This document shows, piece after piece, positions 16,842-24,357 of a DNA stretch of 64,000 bases. Numbering within the stretch: position 1 is the first letter of the stretch; each line of letters starts with the position of its first letter. Source of the DNA: Bog-532 sp963833835 (lineage in GTDB: Bacteria > Actinomycetota > Actinomycetes > Streptosporangiales > Streptosporangiaceae); NCBI GenBank assembly GCA_963833835.1, contig CAWHZI010000008.1, forward strand, positions 62,001 to 126,000, read 5' to 3'. The translations under genes and the position numbers were made by a program. The notes beneath the pieces were generated by a model. That model was not told the origin of the DNA. It ran no database searches and saw only the letters and a program-made list of their open reading frames with translations.

Positions 16842-17678
16842 CTACGCATCTCGCCGGCGGAGCACCCCGGCCGCAATGGCCAGCGCCACGGCCACCCAGC
16901 CGACGAGCACGAGCAGGCCAACCCAGGGTGACAGGTGGTAGGACGACTCCGGGATGCTGGTGGAGAAGCTGGCCCCGGCCTGATCGGGCAGGAACTGAGC
17001 CACCTCCTTGCCCCAGTTGCCCAGCGCCTCCCCGAACAGAACCGGCAGCACCAGCACGACCGCGAAGTACGCCACCAGGGCTCCCGGCGTGCTGCGCACG
17101 ATCCAGCCCAGGGCACCGCCGATCATGCCGACCAGGGTCAGATAGATCCCGGTTCCGATGACGACCCGCAGGACGCCGGGATCACTGAGCGAAAAGCCGG
17201 TCCGGTAATGGGACAGCAGGGCCTGCGCGCACACGAACGCGACGATAGAGACGGTGATCATCGACACGGCAGTGACCGTCACGAACACCACCAGCTTGGC
17301 CCACAGGACCGGCAGCCGCCGCGGCACCGCGACCAGCGTCGACCTGATCATGCCGGTGCCATATTCGCCCGAGACAAACAGGACACCCAGGGCGCCGATC
17401 AGCAGCTGGGCCAGGTAGTACCCCTGCAAGGTGGACGACGGCGCGATGTCGTTGGCCTGGAGATTGCTGGTGAGATGCCGGGTGTTGTAGGCGACCACCA
17501 GCGCCAGGACGAGCATCCCCACGACCGCCGCGGTGAGCACCGCCCAGGTGGAACGGAGCGTCCAGAACTTGATCCATTCCGATCTGATGACCCGGCGCAG
17601 CGTGACCGGCTGCGCCTCGGCGCCCGGTGCCGCCGACCGTGGGGCGGCCGGGGCGGTTACGGTCGCGGAGCCGCTCAC
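16842..17678 (-). CDS. ABC-2 type transporter permease
   Basis: A 278-residue membrane protein with about six hydrophobic segments (e.g. VLTAAVVGMLVLALVVAYN, QLLIGALGVLFVSGEY). The motif GEYGTGMIRSTLVAVPRR is typical of ABC-2 permeases of the BcrB/NatB group. It overlaps the ATPase gene by four bases (GTGA), so both are made together; substrate is probably an antibiotic, peptide or lipid. Confidence 0.9.
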   Translation of the reverse strand: MSGSATVTAPAAPRSAAPGAEAQPVTLRRVIRSEWIKFWTLRSTWAVLTAAVVGMLVLALVVAYNTRHLTSNLQANDIAPSSTLQGYYLAQLLIGALGVLFVSGEYGTGMIRSTLVAVPRRLPVLWAKLVVFVTVTAVSMITVSIVAFVCAQALLSHYRTGFSLSDPGVLRVVIGTGIYLTLVGMIGGALGWIVRSTPGALVAYFAVVLVLPVLFGEALGNWGKEVAQFLPDQAGASFSTSIPESSYHLSPWVGLLVLVGWVAVALAIAAGVLRRRDA

Positions 17679-18613
17679 GCGGCCATCCCGGCGGCCTGTG
17701 CGCCGCGCTCGGCCGGGGAGCGGAAATCGATCGAGTCCTCGGTCAGGGACATGTAGGCCTCCTCGAGCGACGCGTCCAGCGTCGTCAGCTGATAGAGCGT
17801 GATCTGCGCGGATGCCGCCATGGTGCCGATGCGATCGGACGACAGGCCCTCCACCTCCAGCACCCCGTCAGCGGGGTCGCGAACGGTGACCCCCTCGCCC
17901 GCCAGCAGCCCAGCCAGCTCACGGGCCTGCGGCGAGCGAACCCGGACGGTCTCGGCCGAGGCCGCCGCGATGAACTCGGCCATGGACTGATCGCGGAGCA
18001 GCCGGCCCCGGCCGACCACGATCACGTGGTCGGCGGTAAGCGCCATCTCGCTCATGAGGTGCGAGGACAGGAAGACGGTGCGGCCCTCGTCCGCGAGCTG
18101 GCGCAGCAGGTTGCGGATCCAGCGGACGCCGTCCGGGTCCAGCCCGTTGACCGGCTCGTCGAGGATCAGCGTCTGCGGGTCTCCCAGTAGCGCGGACGCG
18201 ATTCCCAGGCGCTGGCCCATCCCCAGCGAGAACGAACCCGCGCGTTGGCTGGCCACGTCAGCCAGCCCAACCATCTCGATCACCTCGTCGACCCGCCGTC
18301 GGCCGATGCCGGTGGTGGCCGCCATGACCCGCAGGTGATTACGCGCCGACCGGCCCGTGTGCACGGCCCGCGCCTCCAGCAGTGCTCCGGCCTCGTGCAG
18401 GGGCCGGGTGTGCTCGGCAAAAGGCTTTCCGTTCAGCGTCGCCGTGCCCGATGTCGGCGCGTCCAGGCCGAGAATGAGCCGCATGGTCGTGGACTTGCCC
18501 GCGCCGTTCGGCCCCAGGAACCCTGTCACCCCGCCAGGGCGAACCACGAAGCTCAAGTTGTCCACCGCGAGCTTGTCGCCGTATCGCTTGGTTAGCTGAT
18601 GAACTTCGATCAT
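17675..18613 (-). CDS. ABC transporter ATP-binding protein (BcrA/NatA type)
   Basis: A 312-residue ATPase with Walker A GPNGAGKST (34-42), signature FSLGMGQRLGIA, Walker B LILDEPVNGLDPDG and switch His in SSHLMSEM. SLGMGQR instead of LSGGQ is common in BcrA-like drug exporters. The C-terminal 90 residues form the regulatory extension of this group. It is the first gene of the leftward exporter/two-component operon; the ATG at 18613 follows GGTGAGTAACGA. Confidence 0.93.
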   Translation of the reverse strand: MIEVHQLTKRYGDKLAVDNLSFVVRPGGVTGFLGPNGAGKSTTMRLILGLDAPTSGTATLNGKPFAEHTRPLHEAGALLEARAVHTGRSARNHLRVMAATTGIGRRRVDEVIEMVGLADVASQRAGSFSLGMGQRLGIASALLGDPQTLILDEPVNGLDPDGVRWIRNLLRQLADEGRTVFLSSHLMSEMALTADHVIVVGRGRLLRDQSMAEFIAAASAETVRVRSPQARELAGLLAGEGVTVRDPADGVLEVEGLSSDRIGTMAASAQITLYQLTTLDASLEEAYMSLTEDSIDFRSPAERGAQAAGMAA

Positions 18614-18638
18614 TCGTTACTCACCTTCCATCACACCC

Positions 18639-18947
18639 TCACGCTATGGGCCAGGTCCTCTGCTCCGCGTCATCCGCGCGATCCATATCTGCAGGCCCTG
18701 GGGTCATCCGGCCGGAGGACCCGGCGCACGTGCGGAATGTCCACCAGGTGGCCGCGGCCAAGACGACCAGGCCGCACAGCGCGTACAGGTTGCCCTCCAC
18801 AGTGCGGAACAGGTTCGGGTGCCGGCCTGGCCAGGGCATGGGGTCGAGGCCGGAGAACGCCGTGAACAGGGCCACCGTGGCCAGGGCCCAGACCGGCCGT
18901 CGTATCCAGCGTAGGCAGCCGGGAGGGGGCCCATTGTTCGTGGCCAC
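18639..18947 (-). CDS. Small putative membrane protein
   Basis: A 102-residue frame with two hydrophobic segments (RPVWALATVALFTAFSGL and LYALCGLVVLAAATWWTF) and an acidic tail. It starts at GTG 18947 without a strong ribosome site and ends 25 bp before the ABC operon. The family is not recognised. Its 5' end lies opposite the response-regulator remnant described next, so one of the two is probably non-functional. Confidence 0.5.
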   Translation of the reverse strand: MATNNGPPPGCLRWIRRPVWALATVALFTAFSGLDPMPWPGRHPNLFRTVEGNLYALCGLVVLAAATWWTFRTCAGSSGRMTPGPADMDRADDAEQRTWPIA

Positions 18948-19002
18948 TTCAGCTAAGGTGCTGGTCGTCGAGGACGACCCGGGCGTGGCCGCTCAGCTCA
19001 GC
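18940..19002 (+). pseudogene. Truncated response-regulator 5' end
   Basis: A rightward frame from GTG 18940, behind GGGAGGGGG, reads VATSAKVLVVEDDPGVAAQL, the exact opening of an OmpR-type receiver domain (strand 1 and acidic pair). The following codons give low-complexity sequence and run into the convergent M56 gene. The rest of the receiver and any DNA-binding domain are absent, so this looks like a deletion remnant. Confidence 0.5.
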
Positions 19003-19027
19003 CTTCGCCATCAGCCGGGCCAGAGCG

Positions 19028-20011
19028 TCAGGAGTGGGTCAGGAACGCCGGGGCCTGGGCCAGCTCGACCAGGGCGTGCAGGTCGTAAGCGGCATCCAGT
19101 GCCGCGACCCCGGAGATCAGGACCACAGCTGTAGCCGCTGCGACCAGGAGAGGGCGCACGGAGGGCGCTGGGGTGAGCAAGGCCGCGACGCGGCGTGGCA
19201 CAGCGCCCGACGAGTCCCGACCGACCAGGCGCCGTACCGGGTTCAGCGCCGACCCGGTAATACCAGTTGCCGCCGCCGACGTCCGGCTCCGAAGCGAGCT
19301 CCGACCGGCCGAGGCCAGGGCGGCCTTGCCCACGGCGCGGGCAGCCAGCTTGCGGTCCCCGCAGTGCCCGGCGGCGGCCTCGTCAGCCCACCGTTCCACG
19401 GTGTAGCTGACCGCCGCGGCGACCGGGCGGAGCAGCGGGTTGGCCGCCGCCGCGAAATGGCTGAGCGCGGTGAACAGATAGTGGTGGTTGTCCGCGTGTG
19501 CGCGCTCGTGGGCCAGCAGCACCTGCTGCTCGGCCGGGTCCAGAGCCTCCAGCATGCCTGCGGTGATCACGATCCGGCCGCGCCAGCCGGGCACCGTGTA
19601 GGCGTCTGCGGCGTCGTCCGGTATCACTACCACCTGGTCAGCCCCGGGTAGGCACCGGCCTTGCCGGGCGGCCGCGATCAGGGCCTGGGCGCGGCGCCAG
19701 CCCGCGTGCGCCGTGGCCAGCATGGCCGTGGCCAGCAGCCCGGCCGCCACCAGTGCGGCTGCCAGCGAGGCTGGGTCCTCGCGCCGGATCACCGCAGCCG
19801 ACAGGTGGCCCAGCGACGCGACCAGCGGGACGCGCAGAACTGCGGTGAGCGCCAGGAAGCCGAGCACGGCCGTGCTGAGCGCGGCCAGGACGACGGCCGC
19901 CCCGGTCAGCAGCCAGGTGGCGATCTTCGGCGGCAGGCGCTTGGCCAGCGGCTGAGAGCCCGCAGCCGCGCATACCGGCAGAAGCAACGGGAGATAAACG
20001 GCCAGTTCCAC
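19028..20011 (-). CDS. M56 family membrane metallopeptidase (BlaR1/MecR1-like)
   Basis: A 327-residue integral-membrane zinc peptidase with the HExxH motif in LLAHERAHADNHHYL and a downstream RWADEAAAGHCGDR that can supply the third zinc ligand. Four hydrophobic segments surround it (e.g. LLTGAAVVLAALSTAVLGFLAL). There is no penicillin-binding sensor domain. In this family the peptidase removes or inactivates the BlaI-type repressor encoded next to it, three bases upstream in the same operon. Confidence 0.9.
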   Translation of the reverse strand: MELAVYLPLLLPVCAAAGSQPLAKRLPPKIATWLLTGAAVVLAALSTAVLGFLALTAVLRVPLVASLGHLSAAVIRREDPASLAAALVAAGLLATAMLATAHAGWRRAQALIAAARQGRCLPGADQVVVIPDDAADAYTVPGWRGRIVITAGMLEALDPAEQQVLLAHERAHADNHHYLFTALSHFAAAANPLLRPVAAAVSYTVERWADEAAAGHCGDRKLAARAVGKAALASAGRSSLRSRTSAAATGITGSALNPVRRLVGRDSSGAVPRRVAALLTPAPSVRPLLVAAATAVVLISGVAALDAAYDLHALVELAQAPAFLTHS

Positions 20012-20014
20012 CGC

Positions 20015-20404
20015 TTACTCCCGGCCCGTGCCGCCGGCCTCGGCCAGCATCCGTCGCAGCGACTGCTCGTCTTCGTCCGAAAGACCGGACACGAACCGGG
20101 CCAGCACGGCCGCCCGGTCGGCTTCGCCGGCCAGCACGCTGGCCATCCGGCGAGCGGCCAGACCGGGCTCGTCGGCGACCGGTGCATACCGGAAGGCCCG
20201 CCCGGCCCGCTCGCGGTCCAGCACGCCCTTGGCGTGCAGCCGGGACAGGATCGTGACCACCGTGGTGTAGGCCAGGTCCCCGCCGAGGCGCTCGCGCACG
20301 TCGGCGGGAGCCAGCGGCTCCCCGGCTGATTGCAGGATGCCGAGCACCTCGCTGGCCAGCTCGCCGGCGCCCCGCCGGTTCCCAGCTTCGCCTGGCTCGC
20401 TCAT
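20015..20404 (-). CDS. BlaI/MecI/CopY family transcriptional repressor
   Basis: A 129-residue winged-helix repressor (ASEVLGILQSAGEPLAPADV, AYTTVVTILSRLHAKGVLDRE, GRAFRYAPV) with a C-terminal dimerisation helix set. ATG 20404 follows GGAAGGAGCCAGTGC; the open frame starts further upstream. Paired palindromes with TAC/GTA arms lie just upstream and again before the divergent DedA gene, so autoregulation and control of DedA are likely. Confidence 0.92.
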   Translation of the reverse strand: MSEPGEAGNRRGAGELASEVLGILQSAGEPLAPADVRERLGGDLAYTTVVTILSRLHAKGVLDRERAGRAFRYAPVADEPGLAARRMASVLAGEADRAAVLARFVSGLSDEDEQSLRRMLAEAGGTGRE

Positions 20405-20464
20405 GCACTGGCTCCTTCCGTGGTCGCGGCCCGTTGTCGGGCCCGCGCCGCAGCGCACGTTCAC

Positions 20465-20499
20465 CTACACGAACGTAGAAGTTCTACCGTAACGTAGAA
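20465..20499. promoter_or_regulatory. Paired BlaI-type operators upstream of the repressor gene
   Basis: CTACACGAACGTAG (20465-20478) and TTCTACCGTAACGTAGAA (20482-20499) are inverted repeats with centres 19 bp apart. The CTAC/GTAG arms match the general TACA-n-TGTA pattern of BlaI/MecI/CopY operators. Confidence 0.7.
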
Positions 20500-20564
20500 G
20501 TTCGCCGCGGCGATACCGCCGCCCAGCACTGAAGTAAATCGTCCCTTGCTCGCCCGGCTATCAT

Positions 20565-20599
20565 CTACAGTCGTGTAGAATTTCTACTGAAATGTAGAA
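20565..20599. promoter_or_regulatory. Paired BlaI-type operators upstream of dedA
   Basis: CTACAGTCGTGTAG (20565-20578) and TTCTACTGAAATGTAGAA (20582-20599) repeat the arrangement found 100 bp to the left: same arm types in the same order, centres again 19 bp apart. They end 22 bp before the DedA start. Confidence 0.7.
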
Positions 20600-20621
20600 C
20601 CTCTATCCAGAGGACTGTGCC

Positions 20622-21797
20622 ATGCCGATGACGGGACCGGCGCTGCCCGGCCTGCTCGCCACCATCGCGCCCTACCTAAACCAGTACGGGTACGTCGCGG
20701 TGGGCGCATTGCTCCTGCTGGAGGACTTCGGCGTACCGGTCCCGGGCGAGGCAGTGATGATCGCTGCTTCGGTCTACGCGGGCACGGGCCGCCTGAACAT
20801 CGCGGTGGTGGCCTTGGTCGCGTTCGTGGCCGCGGTGATGGGCGACAGCATCGGCTGGCTCATCGGCCGTCACGGCGGGCGCCGGCTACTGGCCCGGTTT
20901 GGCCGGTATGTCCTGCTGCCCCCACATCGGGTGGCCCGAGCAGAGACGTTCTTCGCCAGACACGGCGGCAAGATTGTCCCGCTCGCCCGGTTCGTAGGCC
21001 TGCTGCGCCAGGCCAACGGGCTCATCGCCGGGATGACCGGGATGCGATTCCCGCGGTTTCTGGTCCTGAACGCGATTGGCGCGGCCCTTTGGGTCGGAGT
21101 GTGGACCACTGTCGGCGATCTGGCCGGCCACCACATCACCACGCTTTACCCGGCCATCACCCGCTTCGGCCGCTACGAACTGGCCGCGCTCGCCCTCGTG
21201 GTGCTCGCCCTGCTGGCGCGAATGTTTGTGCGCCGCCATCGCCCGACTCGTAGCGGCCCCGCTGACAGCGCCGACTCCACCGACAGCCAGGAGTCCACCG
21301 ACAGAAAGCGAGATCATGCAGCACTTCATCGCGACTTACGGCTACCTGGCCGTGTTCATCTTGATGGTGGCCGAATCGGCCTGCATCCCGGTGCCGTCCG
21401 AGCTGATCATGACCCTGGCCGGGGCGCTCGCGGGCGGGGCGGTGGCCGGGCAGCACCTGAGCCTGACCCTGGTCATCGTGGCTGGCGTGGCCGGCAACGT
21501 GGTCGGCAGCTACCTGGCCTGGGCCGTCGGGCGCTACGCCGGCCAGCCCGCGCTGCAGCGCTGGGGCGGCAAGGTCTGGCTGCGCGATCACGACCTCCAG
21601 GTGGCCTACCGCTGGTTCGACCGGTACGGGCCGCGGGCCGTGCTCATCGGCCGCCTGCTGCCGGTGGTGCGGACGTTCATCTCGCTGCCCGCCGGCATCG
21701 CCGGGATGCGGCCGCTTCGATTCGGCATCTACACCACGATCGGCTGCATCCCCTGGACGGCGGCGCTGGCCGGGGCCGGCTACGCGGTCGGGGCTAG
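20622..21797 (+). CDS. DedA family membrane protein, with anomalous overlapping tail
   Basis: The first 205 residues are a normal DedA/SNARE-associated protein (LLEDFGVPVPGEAVMIAASV, GDSIGWLIGRHGGRRLLARFG, FARHGGKIVPLARFVGLLRQ, NAIGAALWVGVWTTVGDLAG), thought to act in lipid scrambling or proton-coupled membrane homeostasis. A DedA protein should end near 21310, but no stop occurs and the frame continues to 21797 as Arg/Gly-rich sequence that is merely the shifted frame of the next gene. Either the stop was lost to a base change or indel, or the long overlap is real. Confidence 0.8.
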   Translation: MPMTGPALPGLLATIAPYLNQYGYVAVGALLLLEDFGVPVPGEAVMIAASVYAGTGRLNIAVVALVAFVAAVMGDSIGWLIGRHGGRRLLARFGRYVLLPPHRVARAETFFARHGGKIVPLARFVGLLRQANGLIAGMTGMRFPRFLVLNAIGAALWVGVWTTVGDLAGHHITTLYPAITRFGRYELAALALVVLALLARMFVRRHRPTRSGPADSADSTDSQESTDRKRDHAALHRDLRLPGRVHLDGGRIGLHPGAVRADHDPGRGARGRGGGRAAPEPDPGHRGWRGRQRGRQLPGLGRRALRRPARAAALGRQGLAARSRPPGGLPLVRPVRAAGRAHRPPAAGGADVHLAARRHRRDAAASIRHLHHDRLHPLDGGAGRGRLRGRG

Positions 21798-21990
21798 CTG
21801 GCAGCAGATTCCCAATGCCTTCCGCACCGTGACCTACATCGTCGCGGCCATTGTCATCGTCGCGCTGGCCATCGGCGTCTGGCTGTTCATCCGGAACCGC
21901 CGCGCGGAGCGAGCCCGGGGAGCGCACGCCGCCGGCCGCCCCGACGATCCCGCCTCCGACGGCCGGCCGGGCAGAGCTACCACCACGTAG
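21316..21990 (+). CDS. DedA family membrane protein, second copy
   Basis: A 224-residue DedA protein with FILMVAESACIPVPSELIMT, VVGSYLAWAVGRYAG, YGPRAVLIGRLLPVVRTFIS and CIPWTAALAGAGYAVG in the usual order, the conserved acidic E and R residues being present. The ATG at 21316 is preceded by GAAAGCGAGATC. It lies in the +1 frame relative to the first DedA gene and presumably shares its BlaI-controlled promoter. Confidence 0.9.
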   Translation: MQHFIATYGYLAVFILMVAESACIPVPSELIMTLAGALAGGAVAGQHLSLTLVIVAGVAGNVVGSYLAWAVGRYAGQPALQRWGGKVWLRDHDLQVAYRWFDRYGPRAVLIGRLLPVVRTFISLPAGIAGMRPLRFGIYTTIGCIPWTAALAGAGYAVGASWQQIPNAFRTVTYIVAAIVIVALAIGVWLFIRNRRAERARGAHAAGRPDDPASDGRPGRATTT

Positions 21991-22818
21991 CTATTCGGCT
22001 CCGTCGCCATTCGAGGCGGCTGAGACCGCCGGCGTACGCCGGCGCCGGGGGCTCTTTTCATAACCGAGCAAACGCGAGATCTCCTGGCCCGCCCGGACGA
22101 CCAGCGGACGCAGCTTGGTCATCGTGTCGTCTTCCATCCGGGTGCTCGGCCCGAGAATGCTCACCGCCGCCATCACGTGGCCGGTCGCGGCGAACACCGG
22201 CGCGCTGATCGACGCCACGCCGTCGGCCTGCTCGCCCCGGCTCACGGCGTACCCCTGCTTGCGCACCTCGGCCAGCTCGATCTCGAGCTGGTCCCGGTCG
22301 ACGATCGTCAGCGGAGTCACCGGGGTCAGAGTCAGCCGGGTGAACAGTTCATGACGATCCTGTTCGTGCGCGAAGGCCAGGAGGATCTTGCCCATGGCCC
22401 CGGTGTACATGGGTTTTGCCGCGCCGACATCGGCCGTGTACCGCACCGGCTGGGGGCTTGGTACCTGCGCGACACACACCCGCTGTGTCCCCGCCGGCAC
22501 GTGCAGCGCCACGCTCTCCTGGCTGGCTTTGGTCAGGCCGTCCAGGATGTCCTGGGCCATCAGGCCCAGCCCGCCGAGACCGGTCAGCACCGCGTTGGCG
22601 ATGCCCAGGCAGCCCGGTCCCAGCATGTAGTCACTGGTCCAGGGATTCTGGATGACCAGCTGGTTGCGCGACAAAGTCGCGAGCAGTCGGTGCGCGGTCG
22701 GCTTGGTCAGGCTGGTGGCGTCGGCAATCTTGGCCAGGCTCTGTGGCCCGTCTTCGAGCGAGAGGAGCACGTCCATTGCCCGCGTAACCGCACGCACCGG
22801 CGAAGTGTCGTCAGCCAT
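21991..22818 (-). CDS. IclR family transcriptional regulator, candidate master regulator of the island
   Basis: A 275-residue IclR-type regulator. The winged helix occupies about residues 8-65 (RAMDVLLSLEDGPQSLAKIA, KPTAHRLLATLSRNQLVI) and the effector domain follows (MYTGAMGKILLAFA, GYAVSRGEQADGVASISAPV, AAVSILGPSTRM), with the usual small-organic-acid pocket. ATG 22818 is chosen; GTG 22830 is possible. A divergent copy of the island palindrome (GGAACGAACGATTC) sits 33 nt upstream of the start, suggesting autoregulation. It is the only IclR gene in the window and sits at the left end of the nine-unit regulon. Confidence 0.9.
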   Translation of the reverse strand: MADDTSPVRAVTRAMDVLLSLEDGPQSLAKIADATSLTKPTAHRLLATLSRNQLVIQNPWTSDYMLGPGCLGIANAVLTGLGGLGLMAQDILDGLTKASQESVALHVPAGTQRVCVAQVPSPQPVRYTADVGAAKPMYTGAMGKILLAFAHEQDRHELFTRLTLTPVTPLTIVDRDQLEIELAEVRKQGYAVSRGEQADGVASISAPVFAATGHVMAAVSILGPSTRMEDDTMTKLRPLVVRAGQEISRLLGYEKSPRRRRTPAVSAASNGDGAE

Positions 22819-22850
22819 AGGAACTCTCACTCAGAAGGATTGCCAAAAAT

Positions 22851-22864
22851 GGAACGAACGATTC
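22851..22864. promoter_or_regulatory. Island operator a (IclR gene)
   Basis: GGAACGAACGATTC matches the core GGAACGATCGTTCC at 11 of 14 positions and lies 33 nt upstream of the IclR start codon. This is one of the more diverged copies. Confidence 0.5.
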
Positions 22865-23094
22865 GGTCAGTATAGCGTTCATTGTCCCGCCACTGCCGGT
22901 CTCGAAGCCCAACTTGCCGGGCAGAATACCCTGCTGTGATTGGAGATCATGCGAGATTCGCCCGGAATGACACACGGCGCTCGCTTGCGGTAGCTATGCC
23001 GTGAATGCGGCCAAACTGCGCCAGCCGGCGACTTATCTCCAGCCGGCGCATGCCTCGGTTCACCGGTTGTCGCGGTGGCATAAAAAATCATTTA

Positions 23095-24279
23095 TCAGTA
23101 TCGGTGCAGGCGGCCGATGAGGCGAGGGTCGTCGGGGGAAACATCTGCACGGCGGCGCAACTTCTGGACGCGCTCGCCGTACACCTCACAGAGATACAGG
23201 TCGCCTTCCTCGTCGACATCGAACCAGTGCGTGCCCCAAGTGCAGCCGGGCGCGATTCCCCACTGACCCCACGAGGCCACTAGCCTCCCGTCGAGGTCGT
23301 AGCGCAGGAACTTTGACGTAAACCCGTCCGCGACCCAGACGTGGCCGTCCGACGTCTGCATCCTCATCGCATAGGGCGCATAGATGTTCGGCCACTCCTC
23401 GACAAAGTGCCATTCGTCGTCAAACACCTGGATGCGGGAGTTCCCGCGGTCGGCCACGAGAATGCGGTGCCGCTCGGCGTCGAGAATGAGACCGTGGAGG
23501 TCGGCGAACTCGCCGGGCCCCGAGCCCGGGCTGAGCAGTGAGGCCTGCAGTTCCCCAGCCGCGTTGAAGCGGTCGATCCGGGCCAGGCCCACGGTGTAAA
23601 AGTCCCCGTTGGACAGCCACGCGATGTCCTCGGCCTTCCAGGGATGTTCCGGGATGCTGTGCGCCTCGATCTCTCCTATCTCCATCACGAGATCGCCGCC
23701 GCGGGTGAACTTAAAGATCTTCTGGCGCTTGCTGTCCGAGATCCAGAGGTGCCGGTCGGGGTCGTTCGGGTCGCTGAAGATGCGGTTGACCTTGGCGAAG
23801 ATGTGATCATTCTTGGTCCAGGAGTCGATCAGCGCCCCGTTGCGGTCGAAGGTCACCACGAAGTGTTCGGGCTTCTTCTCCAGGTGCCCGTAGGTCCGCA
23901 TCGGGGATCCTTCCATCTGGAAGACGTTGCGTCCCCATACCAGCGGCGTCAGGCGCTCCCGGCTCTGGCCGAAGTGCGATGTGACGACCACCTCATCAGC
24001 CGAGAAGACCACGGAGGCCGACGGACTGGCCATTCGCCAGCCTTCCTCGATGGGCTTGGGCCAGCCTTCGACGACTTCATAGGGGCCGGCCAGGTCCTCG
24101 CCGCCCTTCCCATTCACGGGCAGGAACGGCTGCGGCAGCATGTGCGGCGAGAGATGGCCACCAGAATCCCTGAGGTCCATCTGCGGATACATCCGCGATG
24201 ACTTGCTCGGCCGCTTGGTGTCCGGGACGACCTGGCCAGGTCCGCTCAGTTGCTGAAATCCGTGCTCAGTGACTGTCAT
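23095..24279 (-). CDS. NHL-repeat six-bladed beta-propeller protein
   Basis: A 394-residue soluble protein with NHL-type repeats, e.g. DPNDPDRHLWISDSKRQKIF, AEDIAWLSNGDFYTVGLARI, DAERHRILVADRGNSRIQVF and DGHVWVADGFTSKFLRYDLD, resembling the propeller of peptidylglycine alpha-hydroxyglycine lyases and SMP-30-like proteins. There is no signal peptide. ATG 24279 is chosen because GGAG lies ten bases before it; the frame is open to 24309. It could be a lactonase/lyase of the pathway or a binding protein. Operator b lies 32 nt upstream. Confidence 0.8.
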   Translation of the reverse strand: MTVTEHGFQQLSGPGQVVPDTKRPSKSSRMYPQMDLRDSGGHLSPHMLPQPFLPVNGKGGEDLAGPYEVVEGWPKPIEEGWRMASPSASVVFSADEVVVTSHFGQSRERLTPLVWGRNVFQMEGSPMRTYGHLEKKPEHFVVTFDRNGALIDSWTKNDHIFAKVNRIFSDPNDPDRHLWISDSKRQKIFKFTRGGDLVMEIGEIEAHSIPEHPWKAEDIAWLSNGDFYTVGLARIDRFNAAGELQASLLSPGSGPGEFADLHGLILDAERHRILVADRGNSRIQVFDDEWHFVEEWPNIYAPYAMRMQTSDGHVWVADGFTSKFLRYDLDGRLVASWGQWGIAPGCTWGTHWFDVDEEGDLYLCEVYGERVQKLRRRADVSPDDPRLIGRLHRY

Positions 24280-24310
24280 GGAGTGTGCTCCGGGCCTCGT
24301 CTGATCCATT

Positions 24311-24324
24311 GGAATGATCGTTCC
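24311..24324. promoter_or_regulatory. Island operator b (NHL gene)
   Basis: GGAATGATCGTTCC matches the core palindrome at 13 of 14 positions and lies 32 nt upstream of the NHL start. On the coding strand a TATAGT-like -10 element precedes it, so a bound repressor would block transcription initiation. Confidence 0.7.
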
Positions 24325-24357
24325 GAAACTATACTTTTGCAGCTTCTACCGGGCTCG

